Of a stretch of 9,749 bases of DNA, positions 1 to 6,829 are shown piece after piece. The translations under genes were made by a program, and so were the position numbers. The DNA is from JBFKOL01 sp041628815 (GTDB lineage: Bacteria > Bacteroidota > Bacteroidia > Chitinophagales > Saprospiraceae), in the NCBI GenBank assembly GCA_041628815.1, contig JBFKOL010000151.1, positions 1 to 9,749 of the forward strand. Direction: 5' to 3'. The first letter of the stretch is position 1. Every line of letters starts with the position of its first letter. The notes under the pieces were generated by a model. That model ran no database searches and had not been told where the DNA came from. It worked only from the letters and a program-made list of their open reading frames with translations.

Positions 1-21
1 AAAAAAGTCGGTTAAATAACG

Positions 22-29
22 TATATTTG
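22..29 (+). promoter_or_regulatory. Putative Bacteroidota -7 promoter box for the rimP-nusA-infB operon
   Basis: The sequence TATATTTG fits the Bacteroidota sigma-factor -7 consensus TANNTTTG exactly. It would place the transcription start near positions 33-37, about 50 nt before the rimP ATG. The matching -33 TTTG element would fall at or just beyond the left edge of the window, so it cannot be checked. The position ahead of a classic operon supports the call. A chance match in AT-rich DNA remains possible. Confidence 0.5.
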
Positions 30-48
30 CACTCCCAATTAAAGGAGA

Positions 49-71
49 GGGAACGGTTGTTCCCTTTTTTT
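49..71 (+). terminator. Intrinsic terminator-like hairpin in the rimP leader (possible attenuator)
   Basis: A perfect 6-bp stem, GGGAAC (49-54) with GTTCCC (59-64), encloses a GGTT loop and is followed directly by seven T (65-71). The purine run before it (42-48) can pair with the T-run through A-U and G-U pairs and lengthen the stem. This is the form of a rho-independent terminator on the plus strand. It sits between the putative promoter (22-29) and the rimP start (86), so it would lie in the operon's own 5' leader. Alternatively it ends an upstream gene outside the window, if the promoter call is wrong. Confidence 0.65.
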
Positions 72-85
72 ATAAGTATAGGTTG

Positions 86-529
86 ATGATAAAAAGCTTA
101 TTGTCAAAAGCCCTGGAACAGAAATTCAGGGAAGATCATTTCGAGGATTGCTTCCTGGTGGACATTACTGTCACTCCTCAGTACAAGTTGACAGTATACA
201 TTGATGCAGATTCGGGACTTACACTGGAACGTTGTAAGAATATAAGCAGGTATCTTGAGAGGCAGATTGAGCAAAACCAATGGGCGCCGGAAAAATATAC
301 CTTGGAAGTATCTTCTCCGGGTGTGGACCGACCCTTAAAATTGAAGCGTCAATACACCAAGAACAAAGGACGAACCATCCGGGTTCATCTGAAAAATGGA
401 TCTATAGAAATGGGAAAATTAATCGGACTGACCGATGACGAAATCGTTCTGGAAACAGAAAAAAACAAGGAGCTAGAATTGAAATTTGATGATATTGAAA
501 AGGCCATCGTTCAAATTAGTTTTAAATAA
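86..529 (+). CDS. rimP: Ribosome maturation factor RimP
   Basis: RimP helps assemble the 30S ribosomal subunit in the cytoplasm. The 147-residue protein has the usual family length. The N-terminal alpha/beta domain contains the family signature SSPGVDRPL at residues 76-84, preceded by YTLEV. The C-terminal part (about 88-147) is a small beta-barrel-like domain with alternating short strands (IRVHLKNG, MGKLIGL, EIVLE). I chose the ATG at 86. A TTG directly before it at 83 would add a single residue and is less likely. No Shine-Dalgarno sequence precedes the start. It is the first gene of the operon, with nusA beginning 6 nt after its stop, and it lies downstream of a terminator-like hairpin that may control the whole operon. 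Identification rests on the motif and on the rimP-nusA-infB order. Confidence 0.95.
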   Translation: MIKSLLSKALEQKFREDHFEDCFLVDITVTPQYKLTVYIDADSGLTLERCKNISRYLERQIEQNQWAPEKYTLEVSSPGVDRPLKLKRQYTKNKGRTIRVHLKNGSIEMGKLIGLTDDEIVLETEKNKELELKFDDIEKAIVQISFK

Positions 530-535
530 TCGCAC

Positions 536-1768
536 ATGAACTTAATTGAAACATTTTCAGAGTTTAAGGCGGGAAAGAACATAGATCGCCCTACCATGGT
601 AAGGGTCTTGGAAGATGTTTTCAGGACCTTGATAAAGAAAAAGTACGGAACAGACGAAAATTTTGACGTTATCGTCAACACGACGAATGGTGACCTGGAG
701 ATTTGGCGTGTGCGCGAAATTGTTCCCGATGGCGAGGTAACCGACGACCGGGCACAAGTATCAATTACCGACGCACTCGCAATCGATGAGGATTACGAAA
801 TCGGCGAGGAGTGTTATGAAGAACTCGATCTCGAGGAATTTGGAAGAAGATCTGTGATGGCGGCACGGCAAACACTCATATCGCGCATCATGGAACTGGA
901 AAAAGATGAGATTTACAAGCGATATTCCGATCGCATTGGCGACATTATCTTAGGAGAGGTTCACCAAATCCTGAAGCGGGAAATATTGATCATTGACGAT
1001 GTTTCTGGCAACGAACTCGTTCTTCCCCGAAGCGAAATGATCAAAGGTGATTTTTTCCGGAAAGGCGACATGGTCCGAGGTGTGATAAAACGTGTGGATA
1101 TGCGCAATAACAACCCCGTTGTCGTCATGTCACGCACAGACAACACCTTTCTCGAAAAACTCATGGAACAGGAAGTGCCGGAAATTGAAGATGGACTTAT
1201 TACCATCAAAAAGATTGTCCGAATACCTGGTGAGCGGGCCAAGGTGGCTGTCGAATCTTATGACGACCGCATCGACCCGGTAGGAGCATGTGTTGGTATG
1301 AAGGGTAGCCGGATTCATGGTATCGTGAGAGAATTAAAAAATGAGAACATTGATATTGTCAATTTTACCAACAATGTCAATCTATTCATTCAACGCGCCC
1401 TGACCCCTGCCAAGGTGACCAATATCAAACTCGATACAGAATCTATGACTGCATCGGTATTTCTGAAACCAGACCAGGTAAGTCTTGCTATCGGAAAAGG
1501 TGGCTCGAATATCAAGCTGGCCAGTAAGTTGACAGGATTTGAAATCGATGTTTACAGGGATACGGATGAGGAAATAGACGATGTAGATCTTGATGAATTC
1601 ACTGATGAAATAGAAGAATGGATCATAGATGAATTAAAAAATATCGGTTGTGATACCGCCAGAAGTGTCTTGAACCTGAGCAAAGAGGAATTGATACGCA
1701 GAACCGATTTGGAAGAAGAGACCATCGACGAAGTAATGAAAATTCTGAGCTCGGAATTTGAAGACTGA
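536..1768 (+). CDS. nusA: Transcription termination/antitermination factor NusA
   Basis: NusA binds RNA polymerase and nascent RNA and modulates pausing, intrinsic termination and antitermination. The 410-residue protein shows the family's domain order. An N-terminal RNA-polymerase-binding domain spans about 1-125. An S1 domain spans about 134-200. Two KH domains follow, with the loop GMKG at 254-257 in KH1 and GKGG at 320-323 in KH2. The tail is strongly acidic (about 341-361). The last segment, about 362-405, has the pattern of one acidic C-terminal repeat: a helical stretch starting WIIDELKNIG, then SKEEL, then EEETIDEVMKIL. E. coli NusA (495 residues) carries two such repeats, while Bacillus NusA has none, so this form is intermediate. 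The start is the ATG 6 nt after rimP, without a Shine-Dalgarno sequence. NusA could feed back on the hairpin in the rimP leader. Confidence 0.97.
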   Translation: MNLIETFSEFKAGKNIDRPTMVRVLEDVFRTLIKKKYGTDENFDVIVNTTNGDLEIWRVREIVPDGEVTDDRAQVSITDALAIDEDYEIGEECYEELDLEEFGRRSVMAARQTLISRIMELEKDEIYKRYSDRIGDIILGEVHQILKREILIIDDVSGNELVLPRSEMIKGDFFRKGDMVRGVIKRVDMRNNNPVVVMSRTDNTFLEKLMEQEVPEIEDGLITIKKIVRIPGERAKVAVESYDDRIDPVGACVGMKGSRIHGIVRELKNENIDIVNFTNNVNLFIQRALTPAKVTNIKLDTESMTASVFLKPDQVSLAIGKGGSNIKLASKLTGFEIDVYRDTDEEIDDVDLDEFTDEIEEWIIDELKNIGCDTARSVLNLSKEELIRRTDLEEETIDEVMKILSSEFED

Positions 1769-1816
1769 ATCGGAAATACATTTTTAATAATTGCATAGCA
1801 TACGCAAAAACCCTTT

Positions 1817-4438
1817 ATGTCGAAAAGGCTCGTAAAAATTGCCAAAGAACTGAATGTTGGAACAACCACCATTGTGGAGTACCTGACCCGCAATGGGTTT
1901 GAGGTGGAAAACAAGCCTACAGCCAAGTTGACTGAAGAAATGTATCAACAGTTGTTGACTCATTTCAGCAATTCCATTGAGGAAAAAGAGCAGGCTGACA
2001 AGCTGATCATCGGGGCGAGGATTCAGCAGGAAGAGCCTGTTGTGACCAAAACCATCAAACAGGAGGCCCCTGCAGAAAGCAAGCCGGCACAAAAGGTGGA
2101 AGAGCCCGTTGTGAAAAAGGAAGAAGTAGTTAAAGCTGAAGCGCCCAAGCTCGGTTTGAAGGTGGTTGATAAAATAGATCTTGAAAAGAAAAAACCAGAA
2201 CCAAAGGCAGAAGAGCCTGTTCCCAAGAAAGAGCCTGCCGAGTCACCTTCCCAGGTAGAAGATGAGGATAATCTGGTCAGGGCCGAAGCCCCACAGCTCA
2301 AGGGTTTGAAAATCATGGGCAAGATCGATACCAAAAAACTGGCAGAGAAACCCAAGAAAGAAAGTTCCAAGGATAAAGTTAAGTCCGCAGCTGGACAAAA
2401 GTCAGATAATGACACCTCGAGGAAAAAACGAAAGCGCAAAAGAAAGAAGATAACTGCCGAGAATTATATGTCCTCGCAGAGGAAATCTTCCCCAAAGAAG
2501 AAAGATGACGAGGTGCGCCAGGTATCCGCTAAGGAAATAGAGGAAAAGATCAAGGCGACCATGGCACGCATTTCTGGTGGCAAACAAAGCAAGCGTCAGA
2601 AAATTCGCCGTGATAGTAGGGAGACCAAACGCGAAAAACAAGAGGAACTCGAACAGTTAAGCGAGAACAAGACTATCCAACTCACGGAATTTATTTCCGT
2701 TTCAGAGTTAGCCAGTCTGCTCGATGTTCAGGCCACCGACATTATCATGACATGTATGAATCTCGGTGTAATTGTATCCATCAATCAGAGGCTGGATGCG
2801 GAAATCATAGAGCTGATCGCTGAAGAATACAATAAGGAAATCGAGTTCATAAGCGCCGAAGATCAGACCGATACCGAGGACGAAATAGAAGATGATCCGG
2901 AAAGTCTTAAACCCAGATCGCCCATAGTAACGGTCATGGGTCACGTCGATCACGGAAAGACATCCTTGCTTGATTACATAAGGAAAGCCAACGTTGTCAG
3001 TGGTGAGGCAGGTGGTATCACCCAGCATATAGGTGCATACGAAGTCAATGTCCAAGACAAAAAGGTGACATTCCTTGACACGCCCGGACACGAAGCATTT
3101 ACGGCAATGCGTGCCAGGGGTGCCAAGGTTACGGATGTAGTAGTGATCATCATCGCTGCGGATGACCGCATCATGCCACAAACAAAAGAGGCCATTTCAC
3201 ATGCGCAAGCGGCCGGTGTCCCCATGGTCTTCGCAATCAATAAAGTGGATAAACCAGGAGCCAACCCCGAGAAAATCAAAGAAGAACTCGCCTCCATGAA
3301 TTTGTTGGTAGAAGAATGGGGAGGCACCTACCAGTCACAAGATATCTCGGCAAAAACAGGTAAGGGCATTGATGAATTGCTAGAGAAAATTCTTCTTGAA
3401 TCGGAAGTGCTAGAACTCAAAGCCAACCCGGATCGACAGGCTGTTGGTACGGTGATCGAAGCTTCATTGGATAAGGGCAGGGGTTATGTCACTAAAATGC
3501 TCGTTCAAAATGGAACTTTGGGCATTGGTGATGTTGTGGTCGCGGGAGGACATTCGGGAAAAGTGAAGGCTATGTTCAATGAACGTGGAGAACGGATCAA
3601 GAAGGCTGGACCTTCCCGTCCTGTATTGATGCTTGGACTGAGTGGTGCTCCACAGGCTGGAGAAAAATTTAAGGAAGTCGAGACAGATCAGGAAGCTAGA
3701 CAAATAGCAGCGAAAAGACAACAAATAGAACGAGAACAGAGCAATCGCGCAAACAAACGCATTAGTCTTGATGAGATCGGTAGAAGGTTGGCATTGGGTA
3801 ATTTCAAAGAGCTAAACCTAATTGTAAAAGGTGACGTGGATGGTTCCATTGAAGCCCTTTCTGACTCATTGATCAAATTGTCTGTTGAATCCATACAGGT
3901 AAACGTCATACATAAAGCCGTAGGTCAGATTGTCGAGTCTGATGTCCTGTTGGCCTCAGCTTCCGATGCGATCATCATAGGATTCCAGGTGAGACCTTCA
4001 GGCGCAGCCCGGGAACTGGCCGTGAAAGAGGGTGTCGAAATCAAAACCTACTCTATCATCTATGAGGCAATAGATGAAATCAAATCGGCTATGGAAGGCA
4101 TGCTCGAACCAACGAGGGAGGAAAAGATTGTCGCAGAATTGGAAGTTCGTGAAACCTTTAAAATCAGTAAGTTAGGCACCATTGCAGGTTGTTATGTCAC
4201 CAGCGGCACATTGCATCGCAATTCTTTTGTCCGCGTCATTAGAGATGGAATCGTAATCTATCCTATCAAAGAGGGAAGCACCGGTGAAATAGGTACGCTA
4301 AAAAGATTCAAAGATGATGTGAAGGAAGTAAAAAGCGGGCTTGAATGTGGTGTCCTCATTAAAAACTTCAACGATATCAAAACTGGCGACATTATAGAGG
4401 GTTACGAGATCATTGAAATCAAACAGACGCTTGAATAG
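1817..4438 (+). CDS. infB: Translation initiation factor IF-2
   Basis: IF2 is the GTPase that brings initiator fMet-tRNA to the 30S subunit and promotes 50S joining. In this 873-residue protein an IF2_N-type domain covers about 1-50. A long charged, Pro/Lys/Glu-rich linker follows (about 55-280) with a very basic patch near 198-213. A second IF2_N-like helical domain spans about 287-345. The GTPase domain begins near 367: G1 GHVDHGKT at 375-382, G3 DTPGH at 421-425, G4 NKVD at 475-478 and G5 SAK at 511-513. Domains II, III and the tRNA-binding domain IV complete the protein to a normal C-terminus, ending EIIEIKQTLE. All nucleotide-binding motifs are intact. The start ATG has no Shine-Dalgarno sequence and lies 48 nt after nusA. 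The linker holds a two-copy peptide repeat described separately. Confidence 0.98.
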   Translation: MSKRLVKIAKELNVGTTTIVEYLTRNGFEVENKPTAKLTEEMYQQLLTHFSNSIEEKEQADKLIIGARIQQEEPVVTKTIKQEAPAESKPAQKVEEPVVKKEEVVKAEAPKLGLKVVDKIDLEKKKPEPKAEEPVPKKEPAESPSQVEDEDNLVRAEAPQLKGLKIMGKIDTKKLAEKPKKESSKDKVKSAAGQKSDNDTSRKKRKRKRKKITAENYMSSQRKSSPKKKDDEVRQVSAKEIEEKIKATMARISGGKQSKRQKIRRDSRETKREKQEELEQLSENKTIQLTEFISVSELASLLDVQATDIIMTCMNLGVIVSINQRLDAEIIELIAEEYNKEIEFISAEDQTDTEDEIEDDPESLKPRSPIVTVMGHVDHGKTSLLDYIRKANVVSGEAGGITQHIGAYEVNVQDKKVTFLDTPGHEAFTAMRARGAKVTDVVVIIIAADDRIMPQTKEAISHAQAAGVPMVFAINKVDKPGANPEKIKEELASMNLLVEEWGGTYQSQDISAKTGKGIDELLEKILLESEVLELKANPDRQAVGTVIEASLDKGRGYVTKMLVQNGTLGIGDVVVAGGHSGKVKAMFNERGERIKKAGPSRPVLMLGLSGAPQAGEKFKEVETDQEARQIAAKRQQIEREQSNRANKRISLDEIGRRLALGNFKELNLIVKGDVDGSIEALSDSLIKLSVESIQVNVIHKAVGQIVESDVLLASASDAIIIGFQVRPSGAARELAVKEGVEIKTYSIIYEAIDEIKSAMEGMLEPTREEKIVAELEVRETFKISKLGTIAGCYVTSGTLHRNSFVRVIRDGIVIYPIKEGSTGEIGTLKRFKDDVKEVKSGLECGVLIKNFNDIKTGDIIEGYEIIEIKQTLE
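2132..2329 (+). repeat. Two-copy peptide repeat in the IF2 linker
   Basis: Within the disordered linker of infB, residues 106-122 (KAEAPKLGLKVVDKIDL) and 155-171 (RAEAPQLKGLKIMGKID) are clearly related. Both have the core [K/R]AEAP-x-L-GLK-[V/I]-x2-KID. They are separated by Glu/Pro/Lys-rich sequence that itself repeats an EEPV motif (for example EEPVV near residue 72 and EEPVP near 134). The coding DNA of the two copies differs at many positions, so the repeat is kept as protein sequence rather than as a recent DNA duplication. From memory, GLKV-x-GKID-like segments recur in the IF2 linkers of other Bacteroidota. Their role is not known to me. Confidence 0.75.
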
Positions 4439-4475
4439 TTTCAAGGAAAGAAAAGTTCCGGATTCATTTGACAGT

Positions 4476-5258
4476 ATGAAAGCCTTTCTTGATGAAAAAG
4501 TGAGGCAGTTTGATCATCCTTCCTTTATTGAAAATGATCCGATCAGCGTTCCCCATCAATACCAACTCAGACAGGATCAAGAAATTGCCGGTCTCTTCAC
4601 AGCGATTTTATCCTGGGGACAGCGAAAAACTATCCTGAAAAAGGCGAATGAATTGATGAATCTGATGGATAAGAGTCCATACGATTTTATTCTCAATCAC
4701 AAGGAATCAGATAGGCGGCGTTTTGAACGATTTGTTCATCGTACATTTCAACCCGCCGATGTACTGTACTTTCTCGAATTTCTGCAGTCCTTCTTGCGGG
4801 ATCACGCATCCCTCGAGGAAGCCTTCTTCTCTGAGGGCACTGATAATGTGAAAGACGCTTTAATCCACTTTCACAACGTTTTCTTTTCCCTTGATAAACA
4901 CTTGCCAAGAACGAAAAAACATATAGCTACACCGGCCAAGAACAGCACGTGTAAAAGGCTGAATATGTACCTCAGATGGATGGTACGGTCATCCCACTCC
5001 GGAGTTGATTTTGGTCTCTGGAAAGGATGCAAAACAAAAGATCTCATGATACCCCTGGATATACACGTGTTTAACATATCCAGAAAACTGGGACTTCTGA
5101 AAAGGGACAAGACCGATTGGATGTCGGTAGTGGAGCTTACTGAACAATTGAGACAATTCGATGCTGATGATCCTGTGAAATACGATTTTGCACTCTTCGG
5201 TATGGGTGTTTTGGAGTCTTCTTCTCGATCTTATAAATACGCAATACCCACAAATTGA
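4476..5258 (+). CDS. TIGR02757/DUF2400 family protein, glycosylase-like
   Basis: This belongs to the uncharacterised TIGR02757 (DUF2400) family. The opening FIENDPISVPHQ (17-28), then DQEIAG and SWGQR (46-50), then PYDFI, and the block CKRLNMYLRWMVR (159-171) with VDFGLW, all look typical. The 260-residue length from the ATG at 4476 fits the family. A TTG at 4413 would add 21 residues and overlap infB by 26 nt, but the extra residues do not resemble the family's start. Parts of the protein resemble helix-hairpin-helix DNA glycosylases such as endonuclease III: LFTAILSWGQRKTI like LIAVLLSAQATD, K160 near the position of the catalytic lysine, and PLDIHVFNISRKLGL (193-207) like AVDTHIFRVCNR, with D195 matching the catalytic aspartate. 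A role in DNA repair is therefore inferred, not shown. There is no iron-sulfur cysteine cluster at the C-terminus. The gene ends 2 nt before gpmI. Confidence 0.88.
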   Translation: MKAFLDEKVRQFDHPSFIENDPISVPHQYQLRQDQEIAGLFTAILSWGQRKTILKKANELMNLMDKSPYDFILNHKESDRRRFERFVHRTFQPADVLYFLEFLQSFLRDHASLEEAFFSEGTDNVKDALIHFHNVFFSLDKHLPRTKKHIATPAKNSTCKRLNMYLRWMVRSSHSGVDFGLWKGCKTKDLMIPLDIHVFNISRKLGLLKRDKTDWMSVVELTEQLRQFDADDPVKYDFALFGMGVLESSSRSYKYAIPTN

Positions 5259-5260
5259 AA

Positions 5261-6799
5261 ATGAAAAAGAGCATGTTGATCATATTGGATGGTTGGGGAA
5301 TTGGACAGATGCCGTCTGCCGATGCCATCCGCAGTGCTGAAACCCCGTTTTTTGACTCCCTGATGCAACGCTATCCAAATGCGACACTTTCGACGTCTGG
5401 CGAGGATGTAGGCCTACCGGAAGGTCAGATGGGAAACAGCGAGGTAGGACACCTCAACATTGGTGCAGGTCGCGTTGTATTTCAAGAACTTGCCAGGATC
5501 AATATGGCCGTAAAGGACGGCTCTCTGGCTCGTGAAGATCAAATAGTAAAGGCTATCGAACTGGCGCTAAGCAAGGACAAGCGCGTCCATATCCTTGGCC
5601 TTGTGAGTGACGGGGGCGTACATTCACATATTGACCATATTGTGGCTCTTGCTAATCTATTTGCCTCGAATGGGGTAAGGAAAGTCTTTATGCATGCCTT
5701 TACCGACGGTCGTGATACAGATCCAAGATCCGGGAAACGATTTGTCAAAGATCTTATCAACCGGACTGAAAACCAGGGGGTTCGTCTTGGCACCGTTATA
5801 GGTCGATATTATGCCATGGACAGGGACCAGCGATGGGAACGCATTAAAAAAGCCTATGACCTGCTGGTGCATGGTGTCGGCACTCAAGGTACAGACCCCA
5901 TGCAGGCCATACAGAAGAGTTACGAAACGGGCGTCACGGACGAATTCATTGAACCCATCATTTGCAACGATAAAGCCACCATCAGGAATGGTGATGTTGT
6001 TGTATTTGCCAACTTTAGGACCGATCGACCCCGACAACTCGTACGAGCCCTGACTCAGGAATCTTTTGAAGAGTATAATATGAAGCCTCTTAAGATTCAT
6101 TTGGTAACAATGACCAATTACGACGAGACCTTTCAAAATGTCCATGCCGTGTTCGATAAAAACGTTTTATCGGACACCATGGGTGAAGTGCTTGAAAAGA
6201 ACGGTCTTACACAGGTTCGCATCGCAGAAACTGAGAAATATCCGCATGTCACATTCTTTTTTTCCGGCGGAAGAGAGGAACCCTTTCATGGAGAGAGCAG
6301 GATTCTGGTCCCTTCGCCAAAGGTGCCTACGTACGATCTGAAACCTGAAATGAGTGCCTTCGATGTCACAGATCGATTAATCGATTGCATCATTACAGAA
6401 CAACCCGATTTTGTATGCCTCAATTATGCCAATGCTGATATGGTCGGACACACGGGAGTATTCCAGGCCGCTGTAGAAGCTTGTGAAGCAGTAGACCGGT
6501 GTCTTTCCAGACTTATTCCCGTGGCTTTAAAGCACGAATACGAAATACTTATCATTGCTGATCATGGCAACTCGGACTTCATGATCAACGATGATGGCAC
6601 CCCTAATACGGCACATACTACCAATCCAGTACCCATCATTTATATAGGACGGGACTCATCATCACAAGTCGTTAAACCCGGCCGATTGGCAGATGTAGCA
6701 CCGACCTTGCTTCACCTGATGAGCCTTTCGGTTCCTGAAGCTATGACTGGCATTGTTCTGATTAATCATCAGAAAACAGTCAAGGTAAAGTCCAAATAA
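5261..6799 (+). CDS. gpmI: 2,3-bisphosphoglycerate-independent phosphoglycerate mutase
   Basis: GpmI interconverts 3-phosphoglycerate and 2-phosphoglycerate in glycolysis and gluconeogenesis, using two metal ions (usually manganese) and a phosphoserine intermediate. The 512-residue length is standard. The N-terminal metal ligand is D10 in LDGWG, and the catalytic serine is S60 in GNSEVGH. The inserted transferase domain carries SDGGVHSH (116-123) and DGRDTDP (149-155), which bind substrate. The other metal ligands are D393 and H397 in ADMVGH, D434 and H435 in ADHGN, and H452 in TAHTT. Their spacing matches the Bacillus stearothermophilus enzyme, offset by a constant ten residues. I chose the ATG at 5261, 2 nt after the preceding stop. 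An in-frame TTG at 5255 would overlap that stop. The close spacing suggests co-transcription and translational coupling with the TIGR02757 gene. Confidence 0.98.
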   Translation: MKKSMLIILDGWGIGQMPSADAIRSAETPFFDSLMQRYPNATLSTSGEDVGLPEGQMGNSEVGHLNIGAGRVVFQELARINMAVKDGSLAREDQIVKAIELALSKDKRVHILGLVSDGGVHSHIDHIVALANLFASNGVRKVFMHAFTDGRDTDPRSGKRFVKDLINRTENQGVRLGTVIGRYYAMDRDQRWERIKKAYDLLVHGVGTQGTDPMQAIQKSYETGVTDEFIEPIICNDKATIRNGDVVVFANFRTDRPRQLVRALTQESFEEYNMKPLKIHLVTMTNYDETFQNVHAVFDKNVLSDTMGEVLEKNGLTQVRIAETEKYPHVTFFFSGGREEPFHGESRILVPSPKVPTYDLKPEMSAFDVTDRLIDCIITEQPDFVCLNYANADMVGHTGVFQAAVEACEAVDRCLSRLIPVALKHEYEILIIADHGNSDFMINDDGTPNTAHTTNPVPIIYIGRDSSSQVVKPGRLADVAPTLLHLMSLSVPEAMTGIVLINHQKTVKVKSK

Positions 6800-6803
6800 A
6801 AGA

Positions 6804-6811
6804 TATTTTTG
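6804..6811 (+). promoter_or_regulatory. Putative -7 promoter box ahead of serC
   Basis: TATTTTTG in the 30-bp gap between gpmI and serC matches the Bacteroidota -7 consensus TANNTTTG. Transcription would start near 6815-6818, giving a leader of only about 12-15 nt. No clear -33 TTTG element is visible at the expected distance inside the end of gpmI, so this would be a weak or extended -7 type promoter, or a chance match. Confidence 0.35.
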
Positions 6812-6829
6812 CGCTTTTAATCCAACATC

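Noticed and set aside
1..85. tRNA or other structured RNA upstream of rimP, as metY in E. coli
   Set aside because: No cloverleaf or T-arm sequence is visible. Only the promoter-like box and the short hairpin are supported.
1769..1816. Possible promoter between nusA and infB (TACATTTT at 1777-1784)
   Set aside because: It misses the key final G of TANNTTTG and has no paired -33 element. The gap is short and the genes are usually co-transcribed.
2023..2439. Minus-strand open frame rich in Ser/Leu/Phe opposite the IF2 linker, resembling a membrane protein
   Set aside because: The hydrophobic look comes from reading the complement of Lys/Glu-rich codons in the linker. No start context or motif supports it.
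2708..3181. Minus-strand open frame of 157 codons inside infB
   Set aside because: It covers the start of the conserved IF2 GTPase domain, so it is explained as a shadow of that coding strand.
4413..4475. TTG start giving the TIGR02757 protein 21 more residues and an overlap with infB
   Set aside because: The added residues read in the infB end region and do not resemble the family N-terminus, while the ATG at 4476 gives a typical start and length.
5657..6145. Minus-strand open frame of 162 codons inside gpmI
   Set aside because: It lies fully within a strongly identified gene with all catalytic residues intact, and its translation has no recognisable motif.
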